A stretch of 64,000 bases of DNA from Enterococcus mundtii (GTDB taxonomy: Bacteria > Bacillota > Bacilli > Lactobacillales > Enterococcaceae), in NCBI RefSeq assembly GCF_002947535.1, contig NZ_PUAP01000002.1, forward strand, positions 62,001-126,000, written 5' to 3'. A model generated the notes under the pieces. The model was given only the letters and a program-made list of their open reading frames with translations. It made no database searches and was not told the DNA's origin. The position numbers and the translations under genes were made by a program. Shown piece after piece: positions 55,211 to 64,000 of the stretch (positions are counted from its first letter, which is position 1; every line of letters starts with the position of its first letter).

Positions 55211-55894
55211 TCACCTCACTTCATTTTGTTCGTCGCTGATTATTTGACCATCTCGTAAAGTGATCGTTCGCTGACATAACGCTGCGATTTCTGGCTCATG
55301 GGTAATTAGAATAATCGTTTTTCCTGCTTGGTGGAATTCCTTAAAGAGATCCATGATTTGACTACTGGTTTTTGTATCAAGTGCCCCTGTCGGCTCATCA
55401 CCTAAAACAAAACTAGGGTTAGTCACTAAAGCTCTCGCAATTGCGACACGTTGCTTTTGTCCTCCTGATAATTCCATCGGTTTGAATTCACTTCGATCCT
55501 CTAACCCTACTAATTGCAGCATATCCAAGGAACGCTTACGCCGCTCTTTTTTATTGACTTTTTTATACGTTAATGGCATTTCCACATTTTGCGAAACGGT
55601 TAATTTTGGCATGAGATTGAAATTCTGGAAAACAAAGCCGATTTTTGCATTACGAAAATCAGCTAATGAATTGTCCGCTAACGTTTTGACATCCGTTCCT
55701 TCAACGATATAATCCCCTGATGTAGCCGTGTCCAGACAACCAATGATATTCATCAACGTCGACTTTCCTGACCCCGATGGCCCCATGATTGCGACCAATT
55801 CTCCTTCATTGATTTGCAAAGAGATATCTTTAAGGACTTTTAGTTCTTTCCCGCCTTGCCAATATGACTTCTGAATGTTGTTAAGCGTCAACAC
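55211..55894 (-). CDS. MacB-type ABC transporter ATPase
   Basis: 227 residues from GTG 55894 (MLTLNNIQKSYWQ), GGAGG 9 bp before; GTG 55900 is an alternative. Walker A GPSGSGKST, signature LSGGQKQRVAIARAL, Walker B VLGDEPTGALD, LolD/MacB subgroup. Overlaps the 3' end of the fusion-protein gene by 14 bp, so translation is coupled. Energises the FtsX-like permease. Confidence 0.93.
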   Translation of the reverse strand: MLTLNNIQKSYWQGGKELKVLKDISLQINEGELVAIMGPSGSGKSTLMNIIGCLDTATSGDYIVEGTDVKTLADNSLADFRNAKIGFVFQNFNLMPKLTVSQNVEMPLTYKKVNKKERRKRSLDMLQLVGLEDRSEFKPMELSGGQKQRVAIARALVTNPSFVLGDEPTGALDTKTSSQIMDLFKEFHQAGKTIILITHEPEIAALCQRTITLRDGQIISDEQNEVR

Positions 55895-57134
55895 TTGCAC
55901 CAACCTCCATTCCCTCGACCATCCCTGTTTGAGGCAGAGCAAGCTGATCTTCAACAGTCAATCCTTCGACTATTTCTGCGAGTTCATCATCCATAGGATT
56001 GACCTTTACTTCATGCTCTTTGATCCGATCATTTTCTACTTTCCATACATAATATTTTCCATCTTTTTCCATGAGGTATCTTTGGTTGATGATCACTTTT
56101 CCTGACACAAAATCTTTCGGTAAAACATTGACATACACATTAGAACCAATCAGTGGCATCTCTTCTTTTGGATCGATCTTAACTTTATAAGGAAACTTAG
56201 ATAAATTAGGATTCTCTTCTTTTTGATCCTCTTGTTTTTCATCACCAGTTAAGTTTGCCACCTGTACAATATTTCCTTGCCAAGTTTTCTCTGGGTCTTT
56301 ACGATCCATGATTTCTACTCGTTGATCGACAGCGACTTTTTCACGATCAAATTCAGTGACTTGACCATCCACATACAAGTTGGAATCATCAAGGATCTCC
56401 ATAAAATTATCTTCTTTTTGACGTTCTTTTGATTGATTGACTAAGTCACGATTCAACGATTTGATTCTTCCTGAGTGATCAGCTGTCACTGTGTCTTCAT
56501 TCAGTCGTTCTTTTTCGTTTTCCTGAAGTAACTGTGCCCTTCTTAATTCTGTTTCGGCATTCTTCACTTCATTGTCGCCAGCAATAGCTTCTGCATGTAG
56601 ACCAGTGATTTCTCCTTCTAATGCTTTGATCGTACTTTGTAACTCTTCGGATTTTTCCTTCGCATAATCCTGTCTTGCTTTTCCAAGCTCTGCTACTTTT
56701 TGGTTATGTGCCGTCCATTTTTGATTTGCAGTCACTCGTGCTTGTTCTACCGCTCTAACTTTGATTTCTACGTCCATTTCAGCTTCCACAACTTTTCTCT
56801 GTTGATCCGTTTGGTATGTAAACAAAGGTTGCCCTTTTTCTACGACATCTCCTTCATTTACCAGAATATCTTTCACTGTTCCTCGTTCTGGATCAATTTT
56901 GATTTTGTTGCTATTGTTTGGCATGACTTTTCCTGCTAAGATCAAGTTCCCTGCTTTTACTTCATCGATGAGGGATTTAACAGACCGGGCTTCAATATTT
57001 GTTTCTGAATTTTCTTCTTTTGTTTTCCCACTAGAAGCAACTATATTGATCGCACCAACCACTAGTAAAACGGTGATGACTGCTACTGGAAAATACCACT
57101 TTCGATTAAATTTTTTTCTTTTTTTTTGCTTCAT
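55881..57134 (-). CDS. MacA/HlyD-type membrane fusion protein
   Basis: 417 residues. Basic N-terminus (KQKKRKKFNRKWYF) and one helix (about 14-30) as signal anchor. The outside region has a lipoyl-like half (GTVKDILVNEGDVVEKGQPLFTY, about 90-112), a long coiled-coil hairpin (~120-215), the second lipoyl half and beta-barrel (VEIMDRKDPEKTW). Gram-positive MacA/YknX type that caps the MacB permease. Last bases overlap the ATPase gene. Second gene of the operon after the lipoprotein. Confidence 0.92.
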   Translation of the reverse strand: MKQKKRKKFNRKWYFPVAVITVLLVVGAINIVASSGKTKEENSETNIEARSVKSLIDEVKAGNLILAGKVMPNNSNKIKIDPERGTVKDILVNEGDVVEKGQPLFTYQTDQQRKVVEAEMDVEIKVRAVEQARVTANQKWTAHNQKVAELGKARQDYAKEKSEELQSTIKALEGEITGLHAEAIAGDNEVKNAETELRRAQLLQENEKERLNEDTVTADHSGRIKSLNRDLVNQSKERQKEDNFMEILDDSNLYVDGQVTEFDREKVAVDQRVEIMDRKDPEKTWQGNIVQVANLTGDEKQEDQKEENPNLSKFPYKVKIDPKEEMPLIGSNVYVNVLPKDFVSGKVIINQRYLMEKDGKYYVWKVENDRIKEHEVKVNPMDDELAEIVEGLTVEDQLALPQTGMVEGMEVGASVDA

Positions 57135-57197
57135 ACACCTACTCCTTCATTCAGATCAGTCATTAAAAAAGTGCTCTTATCACCTTCTATCCAATGG

Positions 57198-57425
57198 TTA
57201 CTCTTCTTTTTCCGACACTTCTTCATCAAACTCTTGAACAATCATTCCATTATCCAAAACTTTTTCTGTTCCTTCTTTTCCATCCACGGTTATTTTTCGT
57301 TCACTTTTTACTTTTGGCATCTCTGATTCACTTGTATCTTTGGTCACTGAACTGCATGCTGCTAAAAGACCGATAGAACATACTAATACCAGATAACCTT
57401 TATACTTTGTTCCTTTTTTCATCAT
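57198..57425 (-). CDS. Small lipoprotein heading the exporter operon
   Basis: 75 residues from ATG 57425 (GAGGATGG upstream). Lipobox LLAACSS (Cys about 24), then a short acidic outside part with a Lys/Asp/Glu alternation (KVKSERKITVDGKEGTEK). No known fold. Its place at the head of the MacAB/two-component operon suggests a role as an outside cofactor or bait for the same agent. Gap to the fusion-protein gene is 63 bp. Confidence 0.7.
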   Translation of the reverse strand: MMKKGTKYKGYLVLVCSIGLLAACSSVTKDTSESEMPKVKSERKITVDGKEGTEKVLDNGMIVQEFDEEVSEKEE

Positions 57426-57582
57426 AAAAAACCATCCTCTTCTATTTGTTTTAGTTATGTTTCTCTTGTTATATTTACTATCATACATAACAGACCTATT
57501 CTCTTTCTAAAGCTAATCTGTTTTTTGTGTAATTTTTTTGGTAATTTTTTTTGAACAAAAAGATAGCGCTTTTTTATAAACA

Positions 57583-57616
57583 AAAAACAATCCAAACGAT
57601 TGTTGGATTGTTTTGG
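57583..57616 (-). terminator. Terminator of the MmcQ/YjbR gene
   Basis: Stem AACAATCCAA (57587-57596) / TTGGATTGTT (57603-57612) with a minus-strand T-run. It follows the MmcQ-like gene at about 40 bp. Confidence 0.75.
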
Positions 57617-57653
57617 CTAAATTGAGATATTCTACTATTATTTTGATTTTTTA

Positions 57654-58013
57654 TTAACCATTTGTTAAATCATAACTCTCTTTCAGCAGATAGAAGAGTT
57701 GTTTTTCTACGACTGTGCCATTCAAAGCTACACTTATCCAATGGTGTTTATTCATATGATAAGCAGGATAATAGCCTTTACTCTTTTTCAGGATGGAGAT
57801 GATTTCTGGATCTGCTTTGACATTGACGAGGGGAACTTGACCTTCGCCTTCTATACCTAATTTGTCTTTTTCAACCGATACGATCAAACCAAACCATTTA
57901 CCTGTCGATTGATGTCGGAACACGATATAATCTGGAAATTTTCCAAAAGGATGATCCATTTGGACACCTTCCAAGGTAGTAGCAAAATCGATAAGTGTAT
58001 CTGTCAAATCCAT
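57654..58013 (-). CDS. MmcQ/YjbR (DUF419) family protein
   Basis: 119 residues, CyaY-like fold family. FATTLEGVQMDHPFGKFPDYIVFRH, KADPEIISILKKSKGYYPAYHMNKHHWISVAL are the hallmark segments. Small DNA-binding or metal-like protein of unknown function, often alone. RBS AAAGGAG. Cytosolic. Confidence 0.85.
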   Translation of the reverse strand: MDLTDTLIDFATTLEGVQMDHPFGKFPDYIVFRHQSTGKWFGLIVSVEKDKLGIEGEGQVPLVNVKADPEIISILKKSKGYYPAYHMNKHHWISVALNGTVVEKQLFYLLKESYDLTNG

Positions 58014-58144
58014 CGGTCAGTTCTCCTTTCTACCATTAAACTAAATTTAGTGGTCATGAAATAATTCAATCCATCCTCTAAGTTGATTCTAGGATTTATT
58101 CGATCAGATTGACTAATTTCTTAACATTGTTCGTTCTGTTTTAT

Positions 58145-58771
58145 CTACTCAATCACCAATCCCAACCCCGCCGAAATAATGATTGCTTGTTCCTGATTGA
58201 CGATCAGTCCGCGAAGTAATTCCAATGACAGGTTGATTTGAGAAAATGTATTCGTTGTAAAATCTAATCCTTTCAGTGGCGTATTAACCCAATTTGAGCC
58301 TGAAAGGTCATTGTTTTCTACTACTAGATCTTTCCAATTGCTATCGAAAAAATCAGTATTTTTCAATTGATTGTCGCTAAATCGAACGAACTTCATATTC
58401 GTGTAGCTAAAAGAAGACAGGTTTGCCACACATTCTTCAAAGACGCAGTCTCTTAAAAAGCTGTCAGAAAAATTGGTTCCAGTCAGTTTGCATTGCTTGA
58501 AATGCACACGATGAAAACTTGCGCCAAACCATTCTAAATTTGAAAAATCACACTTCTCAAAAATGACATCGCTACATTCAAACCGCTCCAAACGAGTTTT
58601 TTGCATCGCTAATTTTTTGATATGGCTATTTTTCAATACGATATTGCGAGAACTAAGATAACTTTGATCTTCCCCTTCAGAAAAAATACCTGAAAAGGTT
58701 GTTTCATCTTCTAGGTAGAAGGGACTTTCAACTAGTTCTGGTAGCTCTGGAGAAGCAATTTTCTTTGCCAT
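58145..58771 (-). CDS. Pentapeptide-repeat protein
   Basis: 208 residues. Many [ASTL][LFN][F] repeats are seen: FECSDVIFEKCDFSNLEWFGASF, LTGTNFSDSFLRDCVFEEC, LSGSNWVNTPLKGLDF. This forms a right-handed quadrilateral beta-helix, like Qnr and MfpA. Some members mimic DNA and guard gyrase against quinolones; here the repeats are less regular than in EfsQnr, so that role is not claimed. RBS AAAGGAGC. Confidence 0.82.
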   Translation of the reverse strand: MAKKIASPELPELVESPFYLEDETTFSGIFSEGEDQSYLSSRNIVLKNSHIKKLAMQKTRLERFECSDVIFEKCDFSNLEWFGASFHRVHFKQCKLTGTNFSDSFLRDCVFEECVANLSSFSYTNMKFVRFSDNQLKNTDFFDSNWKDLVVENNDLSGSNWVNTPLKGLDFTTNTFSQINLSLELLRGLIVNQEQAIIISAGLGLVIE

Positions 58772-59002
58772 ACATTCAGCTCCTTTTTATCTGTTTGTTT
58801 TACTGTCCTTATCATAACAGAATAAATAAAAGATAACGTGATTTATTTCATAATTAAACCTGCTTTTACTCGTATCTCCTGATGAGCGATTTAGCTTTGA
58901 TCCTTGCAGGAATTTGACAATGAAATAGCTTTCACCGTACACTATAGTTAACTAGTATTTTATTGTTTAAATAGGATATGTATCTTTCAGGAGGCTTTTA
59001 TT

Positions 59003-59179
59003 TTGACTAATTATCATTCCAAACCATTCACATTCCTACGCTTGGCGTTATACACCCTTTGCAGTTTAAATCTATACTACCAATTCATTACAAATTCGAT
59101 CTTTACTTGGGCGCTTTATTTGCTTGCAATGGGATTTGTTGCTTATGACGTTTTTGATATGATCAAGACACGGAAATAA
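59003..59179 (+). CDS. 58-residue two-helix membrane protein with TTG start
   Basis: TTG at 59003 is 8 bp after AGGAGG (58989-58994), a strong RBS. The frame gives MTNYHSKPFTFLRLALYTLC at the start, then LYYQFITNS, a second helix from FTWALYLLAMGFVAYDVFD and a basic end IKTRK. Two helices with both ends probably cytosolic. A terminator follows at 59215. No family recognised. Confidence 0.6.
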   Translation: MTNYHSKPFTFLRLALYTLCSLNLYYQFITNSIFTWALYLLAMGFVAYDVFDMIKTRK

Positions 59180-59214
59180 TGGATCAACGAAATGTTTATT
59201 TTATAAGTATGAAA

Positions 59215-59258
59215 GAATCAAGCTAAGCAGAAATGTCTTAGCTTGATTCTTTTAGTTC
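59215..59258 (+). terminator. Terminator after the 58-residue protein gene
   Basis: 13-bp perfect stem GAATCAAGCTAAG (59215-59227) / CTTAGCTTGATTC (59237-59249) then TTTTAG. Confidence 0.82.
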
Positions 59259-59309
59259 GTATTAGTGTATTGAAAATCTGGATTCTTTATGCTTTTCTCA
59301 TTGTGGAAG

Positions 59310-60464
59310 TTACATCAAACTCTTATACAGTTTAATGATTTCTGGTACTGAGGTATCTCGTGGATTTCCTGGTGTACATACATCTCGAAACGCATCTTCT
59401 GCAATATTCGGCAGATCCTCAGCTTTTACACCTAGTTCAGAAATTGTTTCAGGAATTCCGACATCCTTACTTAATTGAGCGACTGCCTTGCAAGCGGCAT
59501 CGCGTACTTCTGACAAGCTCATTTCAGTTGCTTTTGGAATCGCCAACGCTTTAGCTATTTCACGATATTTTTCAGCTGTAAACTCCTTATTATACCGCAT
59601 GATCGTTGGTAGTAATGTCGCACAGGCAACATCATGAGGTATGTTGTACCAAGCGGACAATGGATGCGCCATACCGTGGACTAGGCCTAACCCAACATTA
59701 GAGAATCCCATTCCTGCAATGTATTGACCTAAAGCCATTTCTTCACGAGCTTCTATTTCACCGACGACTGAATGACGCAACGAGCGCCCGATGATTTCGA
59801 TTGCTTTGAGGTGAAGCATATCGCTCATCTCCCAAGCACCTTTTGTAATCAATCCTTCAATGGCATGAGTCATCGCATCCATTCCTGTTGCTGCTGCCAA
59901 TTCTTTAGGCATGCTCATCATCAAGTCACTATCCACAAAAGCAACCAGTGGAATATCATGAGGGTCGACACACACGAATTTGCGGTGATTTTCTTCATCT
60001 GTGATCACGTAATTGATCGTCACTTCTGCTGCTGTGCCAGAAGTGGTTGGAACAGCAAAAATAGGTAAGGAAGGATTTTTAGTATTCGCAACGCCTTCTA
60101 AACTGAGTACATCTGAAAATTCAGGATTCGTGATGATCATACCGATTGCTTTTGCTGTATCGATCGGTGATCCCCCACCGATTGCAATGATACAGTCAGC
60201 AGTTGTCTCTTTGACAAATGCTACCCCTTGCTTCACGTTTTCGATGGTTGGATTTGGAATGATCCCATCATAAATTTGATACTCGATTCCTTCATTATCC
60301 AATAATCCAGTTATCTTTGTTGCAACCCCAAACTTGACAAGATTTTTATCAGTTACGATTACTGCTTTTGTGAAACCTCTATTCTTAAATTCTAAAGGGA
60401 TGTTGGAAATAGCTCCTTTACCAAAATAAGAGGTTTCATTTAAGATCATGCGATTCACTGTCAT
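59310..60464 (-). CDS. fucO: Lactaldehyde reductase (iron-containing alcohol dehydrogenase)
   Basis: 384 residues from ATG 60464 (MTVNRMILNETSYFG, aligned with the FucO opening), 9 bp after AAAGG. Group III ADH: NAD loop GGGSPIDTAKAIG, iron site residues in ATGMDAMTHAIEG and HGMAHPLSAWYNIPHDVA. Reduces lactaldehyde from fucose breakdown to propane-1,2-diol with NADH, restoring NAD under anaerobic growth. Downstream of fucI by 36 bp, same operon. Confidence 0.9.
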   Translation of the reverse strand: MTVNRMILNETSYFGKGAISNIPLEFKNRGFTKAVIVTDKNLVKFGVATKITGLLDNEGIEYQIYDGIIPNPTIENVKQGVAFVKETTADCIIAIGGGSPIDTAKAIGMIITNPEFSDVLSLEGVANTKNPSLPIFAVPTTSGTAAEVTINYVITDEENHRKFVCVDPHDIPLVAFVDSDLMMSMPKELAAATGMDAMTHAIEGLITKGAWEMSDMLHLKAIEIIGRSLRHSVVGEIEAREEMALGQYIAGMGFSNVGLGLVHGMAHPLSAWYNIPHDVACATLLPTIMRYNKEFTAEKYREIAKALAIPKATEMSLSEVRDAACKAVAQLSKDVGIPETISELGVKAEDLPNIAEDAFRDVCTPGNPRDTSVPEIIKLYKSLM

Positions 60465-60500
60465 TTGTTTCATCCTTTCGTTCATGCGATTTTCTTCACT

Positions 60501-62285
60501 CTATTTATATCGTGGACCGAAATATTCACAGGCACGATAGTCGGCACTTTCGAGGTCTTTTGTCCCAAATCCACTAAAGACATGTGGTCTGAAAATCCGT
60601 TCTTCGGAAACATTATGCAAGGCAACTGGAATGTGTAACATACTTGCTAGTGTGATCAATTCGTCGCCGATATGACCATGTACTGTTGCACAATGATTCG
60701 ATCCCCAATGGTTCATGACTTCATACACTGTTTCAAATCCTGGTGAACCTAAAATCGGTGCAAACCAAGTAGTCGGCCATGTTTTATCTGTTCGTTCATC
60801 TAAAACATGATGGATCTCTTCATCTAATACACAGGTGTATCCTTCTGCAATTTGCAGTGTTGGGCCGACACCATCTACAATATTGAGTCGGATCATGGTG
60901 ACTGGCATTTCTGCATTCGTTCTGAAGTGGGAGGAAAAACCGCCACCACGGAAATACTCATAATTTGCTCGACACCAATCTGTGGCTTTTAGACAGTTAG
61001 TGATATCTTCTTCTGTCATATTCCAGAATTCTTTCATCGTTCCATGGCCGGTTTCATCTTTAGCTGCTGCTGTTCCATCTAAGGCAGATGCACCTGAATT
61101 GATCAAATGAAGAATACCATTCCTAGCGTGACCGGTTAATTTTTTGCCAGTTGTCTTCTCCACAGACTCTGGGCTCCAGTAGGTTCGAACATCTGAAAAA
61201 ATAGGTGATTTGTTTGTCAATAGTGTCCCAAATAGCATAGAAACTGCATTCAAGGTGTCATTCTCAGTCGCAAAAGCTGTCACTGGTCGTGGGCCGTTCC
61301 AGTCAAAAGTCGAAGCCATGATTGCTTCCGTAAAATCACCATTCGGTAGCCAATCTGTCCATTGCCGCTGTCCTTGGAAGCCGCCAGCGATGGCATCTCG
61401 TCCTCGAGCTTCTTCCTCCCAGCCGAGTTCTGCTAACTTTTCATTCCCAAACATGATATCGCGAATGATGATTGCTTGTTTGGCAATAAATTCCCAATCT
61501 TGATCCGCAGGTACGACTTTAGATTTGGTGATGATGTCTGGGAAGCTTTTACCTTCGTTGATATCGATTCCTTCTTGGCAATTCTCTTTTATCCAACCCA
61601 ATGCTTTTTTGTATTCTTCTGGATCATAGATCTCAAGTGACATTCTACGTAGTATTTCCGTCATATCCACAAATTCGATTGGCATCCCTAAATACTCTGT
61701 AAAAAATTTGCTATCCACTTGTGAACCGGCGATCCCCATACATGATGAGCCAATATTTACGTATGATTTCCCTTTCATTTGACCGACAGCAAATGCGCCA
61801 CGTGCGAACGATAGGATTTTACGTTTCACATCAATTGGAATGGTGTTGTCATCTAATTCCTGGACATCATGACCATAGATTTTAAATGCTGGGTAGCCTT
61901 TTTGTGCATATCCTGACATCGCGGCAGCAAGATAGACTGCTCCTGGTCTTTCTGTCCCGTTGAAGCCCCAAATCGCTTTGATCGTATCTGATTCCAGATC
62001 CATCGTTTCCGTTCCATAACACCAACTTGGCGTCACAGATAATGTCGCTATGATGTTCTCTTTAGAGAATTGGTCACGTACTTTTCCTGCATCTCCGCGC
62101 CCACCAATTGTTCGGTCTGCAATCACACATTGTACGGGGGTTCCGTCGGCATAATACAAGCTACTCTCAATCAATTGCTTTGCTTCTTGCGCCATGGTCA
62201 TTGTTTTTTCTTCTAAGGATTCTCTGACTCCTCCTTGGCGTCCGTCAATCACTGGTCTGATACCGATTTTAGGATAATTCTTCAT
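60501..62285 (-). CDS. fucI: L-fucose isomerase
   Basis: 594 residues, typical FucI length. IGIRPVIDGRQGGVRESLEEKTM (opening), GGRGDAGKVRDQF, NIGSSCMGIAGSQVD, WSPESVEKTTGK and GNSHC-like WGSNHCATVHGHIGDEL, which holds the metal His. Converts L-fucose to L-fuculose in the cytosol. Between the sugar-binding protein and fucO. fucK and fucA are not in the window; they may lie past 64000. Confidence 0.94.
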   Translation of the reverse strand: MKNYPKIGIRPVIDGRQGGVRESLEEKTMTMAQEAKQLIESSLYYADGTPVQCVIADRTIGGRGDAGKVRDQFSKENIIATLSVTPSWCYGTETMDLESDTIKAIWGFNGTERPGAVYLAAAMSGYAQKGYPAFKIYGHDVQELDDNTIPIDVKRKILSFARGAFAVGQMKGKSYVNIGSSCMGIAGSQVDSKFFTEYLGMPIEFVDMTEILRRMSLEIYDPEEYKKALGWIKENCQEGIDINEGKSFPDIITKSKVVPADQDWEFIAKQAIIIRDIMFGNEKLAELGWEEEARGRDAIAGGFQGQRQWTDWLPNGDFTEAIMASTFDWNGPRPVTAFATENDTLNAVSMLFGTLLTNKSPIFSDVRTYWSPESVEKTTGKKLTGHARNGILHLINSGASALDGTAAAKDETGHGTMKEFWNMTEEDITNCLKATDWCRANYEYFRGGGFSSHFRTNAEMPVTMIRLNIVDGVGPTLQIAEGYTCVLDEEIHHVLDERTDKTWPTTWFAPILGSPGFETVYEVMNHWGSNHCATVHGHIGDELITLASMLHIPVALHNVSEERIFRPHVFSGFGTKDLESADYRACEYFGPRYK

Positions 62286-62303
62286 ATGATCTATTCCTCC
62301 TAT

Positions 62304-63395
62304 TTATTGATAAAGTAAATCTTGGATCTCTTGAGAATCAATATTGTCTTTGTTGTACCATTCCACACCGGTATCGACATCACTTGCTGGTTCTCCTTTG
62401 GCTGCTTTCACTGCTAAGGACACCGCCTCATAACCTATTTTTACAGGGTTTTGTGTGACTGATCCGTAAAACCGCTCATTTCGAATCGCATCTTGTTGCA
62501 ATGCTCCTGAATCAAAGCCAATGGCAATCACTTTATCCTCTGTGATACCAATGCGTCCACCTAGCCCATCATCCGCATTGATGATTGATTTTGCGCCATA
62601 TTCATTCGAGCCATAAACACAGATGATGTCCGATTTTTCAAGTAATGCTTGCGCCTCTGTTTTTCCGGCAGCATCAGTTACTTCAGCGGGTACACGTAAT
62701 TCGATCACTACTTTTGCATCCTTTTCTTGGATGTCATTTCTAAATTTATCATGCCCAGTGACTGCTATTTTTCCCTGACCAACCCCACTATCTTCTTCTA
62801 GCAATTCGACCATCTTATCAATAAATCCACCCGTTCTTTGTGAGATCGAAAGTGAATTCACTTCTTGAGAAACAATGCCGATTCGAGAGACATCATTTGC
62901 CGCAATTCGCTCTTTGATTGCTTCATACGCATGTTCTGCGGCAATCGCACCAGCCTTATAATTGTCAGTGGCAGCGGTTGCCTTTACTGCCCCATCTGGA
63001 GCATCAGGTACACCAGAGTCAAAGCCAATGATTGGAATCCCTTTACTTTGTGCTTGTCGTATCGCATCCAATTGCGCATTGGTATCTAACGCTGCTAATG
63101 CAATGGCTCCTGGATTTTTATTGATCGAATTATTCAACATTTCAAGCTGTTCCGCGATAGCTGTTTCATCCTTTGGTCCAACGAAGTTCATCCGAACACC
63201 ATGTTCATCTGCAGCTTGTTGGGCACCAGACTGTACTGCTTTCCAAAAATCATGTTGAAAGCCTTTGGCAACGACTTCGATTACTGTGCCATCACCTGAA
63301 TTCCCAGAGCCAGATGCGCTATCCCCATTACTACAACCAACGATCCCCAACAAGACACTTACTCCTAGAACGAAACTCCACATACGTTTTTTCAA
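62304..63395 (-). CDS. Ribose-type (RbsB-like) sugar ABC substrate-binding lipoprotein
   Basis: 363 residues from TTG 63395 (MKKRMWSF), GGAGG 8 bp before; the longer frame starts on the RBS. Lipobox GIVGCSN. Periplasmic-binding-protein type I, as in RbsB/XylF: NPGAIALAALDTNAQLDAI, IPIIGFDSGVPDAP, VIAIGFDSGALQQDAI. It sits between a ribose-type permease and fucI, so is inferred to bind L-fucose or a fucose-containing sugar. Ligand not proven. Confidence 0.88.
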   Translation of the reverse strand: MKKRMWSFVLGVSVLLGIVGCSNGDSASGSGNSGDGTVIEVVAKGFQHDFWKAVQSGAQQAADEHGVRMNFVGPKDETAIAEQLEMLNNSINKNPGAIALAALDTNAQLDAIRQAQSKGIPIIGFDSGVPDAPDGAVKATAATDNYKAGAIAAEHAYEAIKERIAANDVSRIGIVSQEVNSLSISQRTGGFIDKMVELLEEDSGVGQGKIAVTGHDKFRNDIQEKDAKVVIELRVPAEVTDAAGKTEAQALLEKSDIICVYGSNEYGAKSIINADDGLGGRIGITEDKVIAIGFDSGALQQDAIRNERFYGSVTQNPVKIGYEAVSLAVKAAKGEPASDVDTGVEWYNKDNIDSQEIQDLLYQ

Positions 63396-63442
63396 TTTGA
63401 TTTCCTCCAAACGTTTTTTTGTTCTAAAAAATAGATAATCGA

Positions 63443-64000
63443 TTATTTTGCTTTTTTGCGGTTACGATAGATATCGACATAAACGGCAATTATCACAACA
63501 AACCCAGTGATAAAAATTTGGTAATGAGGTTGTAAATCAAGATAAGGCAAACCAATTTTTAACACAGTCATGATGAATACACCGATCATCGTTCCTAAAA
63601 TCGAACCGACCCCTCCGCTTAAAGAAGTACCTCCGACTACTACAGCCGCAATACCATCCATCTCAAATCCCGCGCCTGCTCCTGGCATGATCGTGGTGTA
63701 TGTTGCGGCATAAGCAATTGCTGCAAGTCCTGCAAAGAAACCGGCAATCACATACGCGGTTGCTTCACTTCGGACAATGTTCACTCCTGATAGGCGAGTT
63801 GCTTCACTATTACTCCCTATTGCAAAGATATATCGACCGATTTTTGTCTTATTCAAAACGATTGCTGCAATAATGCCCATTACGAGTAATAAGATGACAC
63901 CAGTCGGGAAATTATTTCCCGTCCGAAAAATCGACTTGTACCAACCATCCCCGCTATCCCGTAACGGGAATGTTTCGGTTTGGACGTTTGAAAGAATTGA
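63443..64000 (-). CDS. Ribose-type sugar ABC transporter permease (partial)
   Basis: Open to the window end, so the 5' part is missing (186 codons seen). BPD_transp_2 family: GSNSEATRLSGVNIVRSEA is the conserved cytosolic loop, followed by MDGIAAVVVGGTSLSGGVGSI and helices ending in a RNRKKAK tail. RbsC-like; it is the channel for the adjacent binding protein. An ATPase gene should lie beyond 64000. Confidence 0.88.
   Translation of the reverse strand, partial: SILSNVQTETFPLRDSGDGWYKSIFRTGNNFPTGVILLLVMGIIAAIVLNKTKIGRYIFAIGSNSEATRLSGVNIVRSEATAYVIAGFFAGLAAIAYAATYTTIMPGAGAGFEMDGIAAVVVGGTSLSGGVGSILGTMIGVFIMTVLKIGLPYLDLQPHYQIFITGFVVIIAVYVDIYRNRKKAK

Noticed and set aside
58145-58771. Calling the pentapeptide protein a Qnr quinolone-resistance gene
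   Set aside because: Repeats are irregular and no Qnr-specific loops are visible, so only the fold is called.

Overview
The window looks like chromosomal DNA from an Enterococcus or a close relative, of low to moderate GC. The evidence is the gene content: an efaCBA manganese transporter, an enterococcal SapRS/Bce-type two-component system, a T-box-controlled amino-acid ABC transporter, M13 peptidase PepO, a manganese catalase, a LysM cell-wall protein and TelA/XpaC. Gene order and A/T-rich, strongly RBS-led starts fit the same group. I cannot name the species. No rRNA, tRNA, CRISPR array or insertion sequence was seen.

Layout. 1-11.9 kb holds a partial secreted metallophosphoesterase, a GH1 phospho-beta-glucosidase, a T-box-led amino-acid ABC operon, ProX-like tRNA deacylase, topB, a TetR/MFS efflux pair and mnmA. 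11.9-23.4 kb is an accessory block inserted between mnmA and the DUF1831/cysteine desulfurase pair. It carries fifteen tandem genes for very small membrane proteins (12062-17105), a secreted papain-fold enzyme, a secreted protein with three 61-residue repeats, a small phosphoesterase, a Mef-like MFS pump and an enterococcal hypothetical. 23.4-36.6 kb is housekeeping: cysteine desulfurase, prs, a papain-like enzyme with an odd start codon, pepO, pncA-like, mtnN, nudF, xpaC/telA, an APC permease and a GlcU-like carrier. 36.9-51.6 kb carries the SapRS-like system, Mn catalase, argR, a DHA2 pump behind an attenuator, a DadA-like oxidase, the LysM protein, queG, efaCBA and an AAT-type permease. 52-57.5 kb is a six-gene lipoprotein/MacAB-like exporter/two-component operon. 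59.3-64 kb is an L-fucose gene set (fucO, fucI, ribose-type ABC transporter) that continues beyond the window.

The most striking element is the array of small membrane proteins. Two sequence subtypes, here called A and B, mostly alternate. They share a three-helix plan and a nearly invariant Asn in the third helix, so they look like ancient paralogs. The last gene is a natural B-A fusion, which suggests that A and B act as partners. Near-identical blocks spanning gene junctions show recent unequal recombination. I do not recognise the family. An orphan immunity (polyimmunity) array is one hypothesis, based on analogy only.

Other signals worth testing are a 172-nt inverted-repeat element at 51725-51896 whose arm mismatches become G-U pairs only on the minus strand, a near-ideal Shine-Dalgarno followed by ATT or CTG rather than ATG at about 27104-27120, and a terminator-containing leader before the DHA2 pump. 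All functional calls rest on reading motifs by eye; no database search was run.
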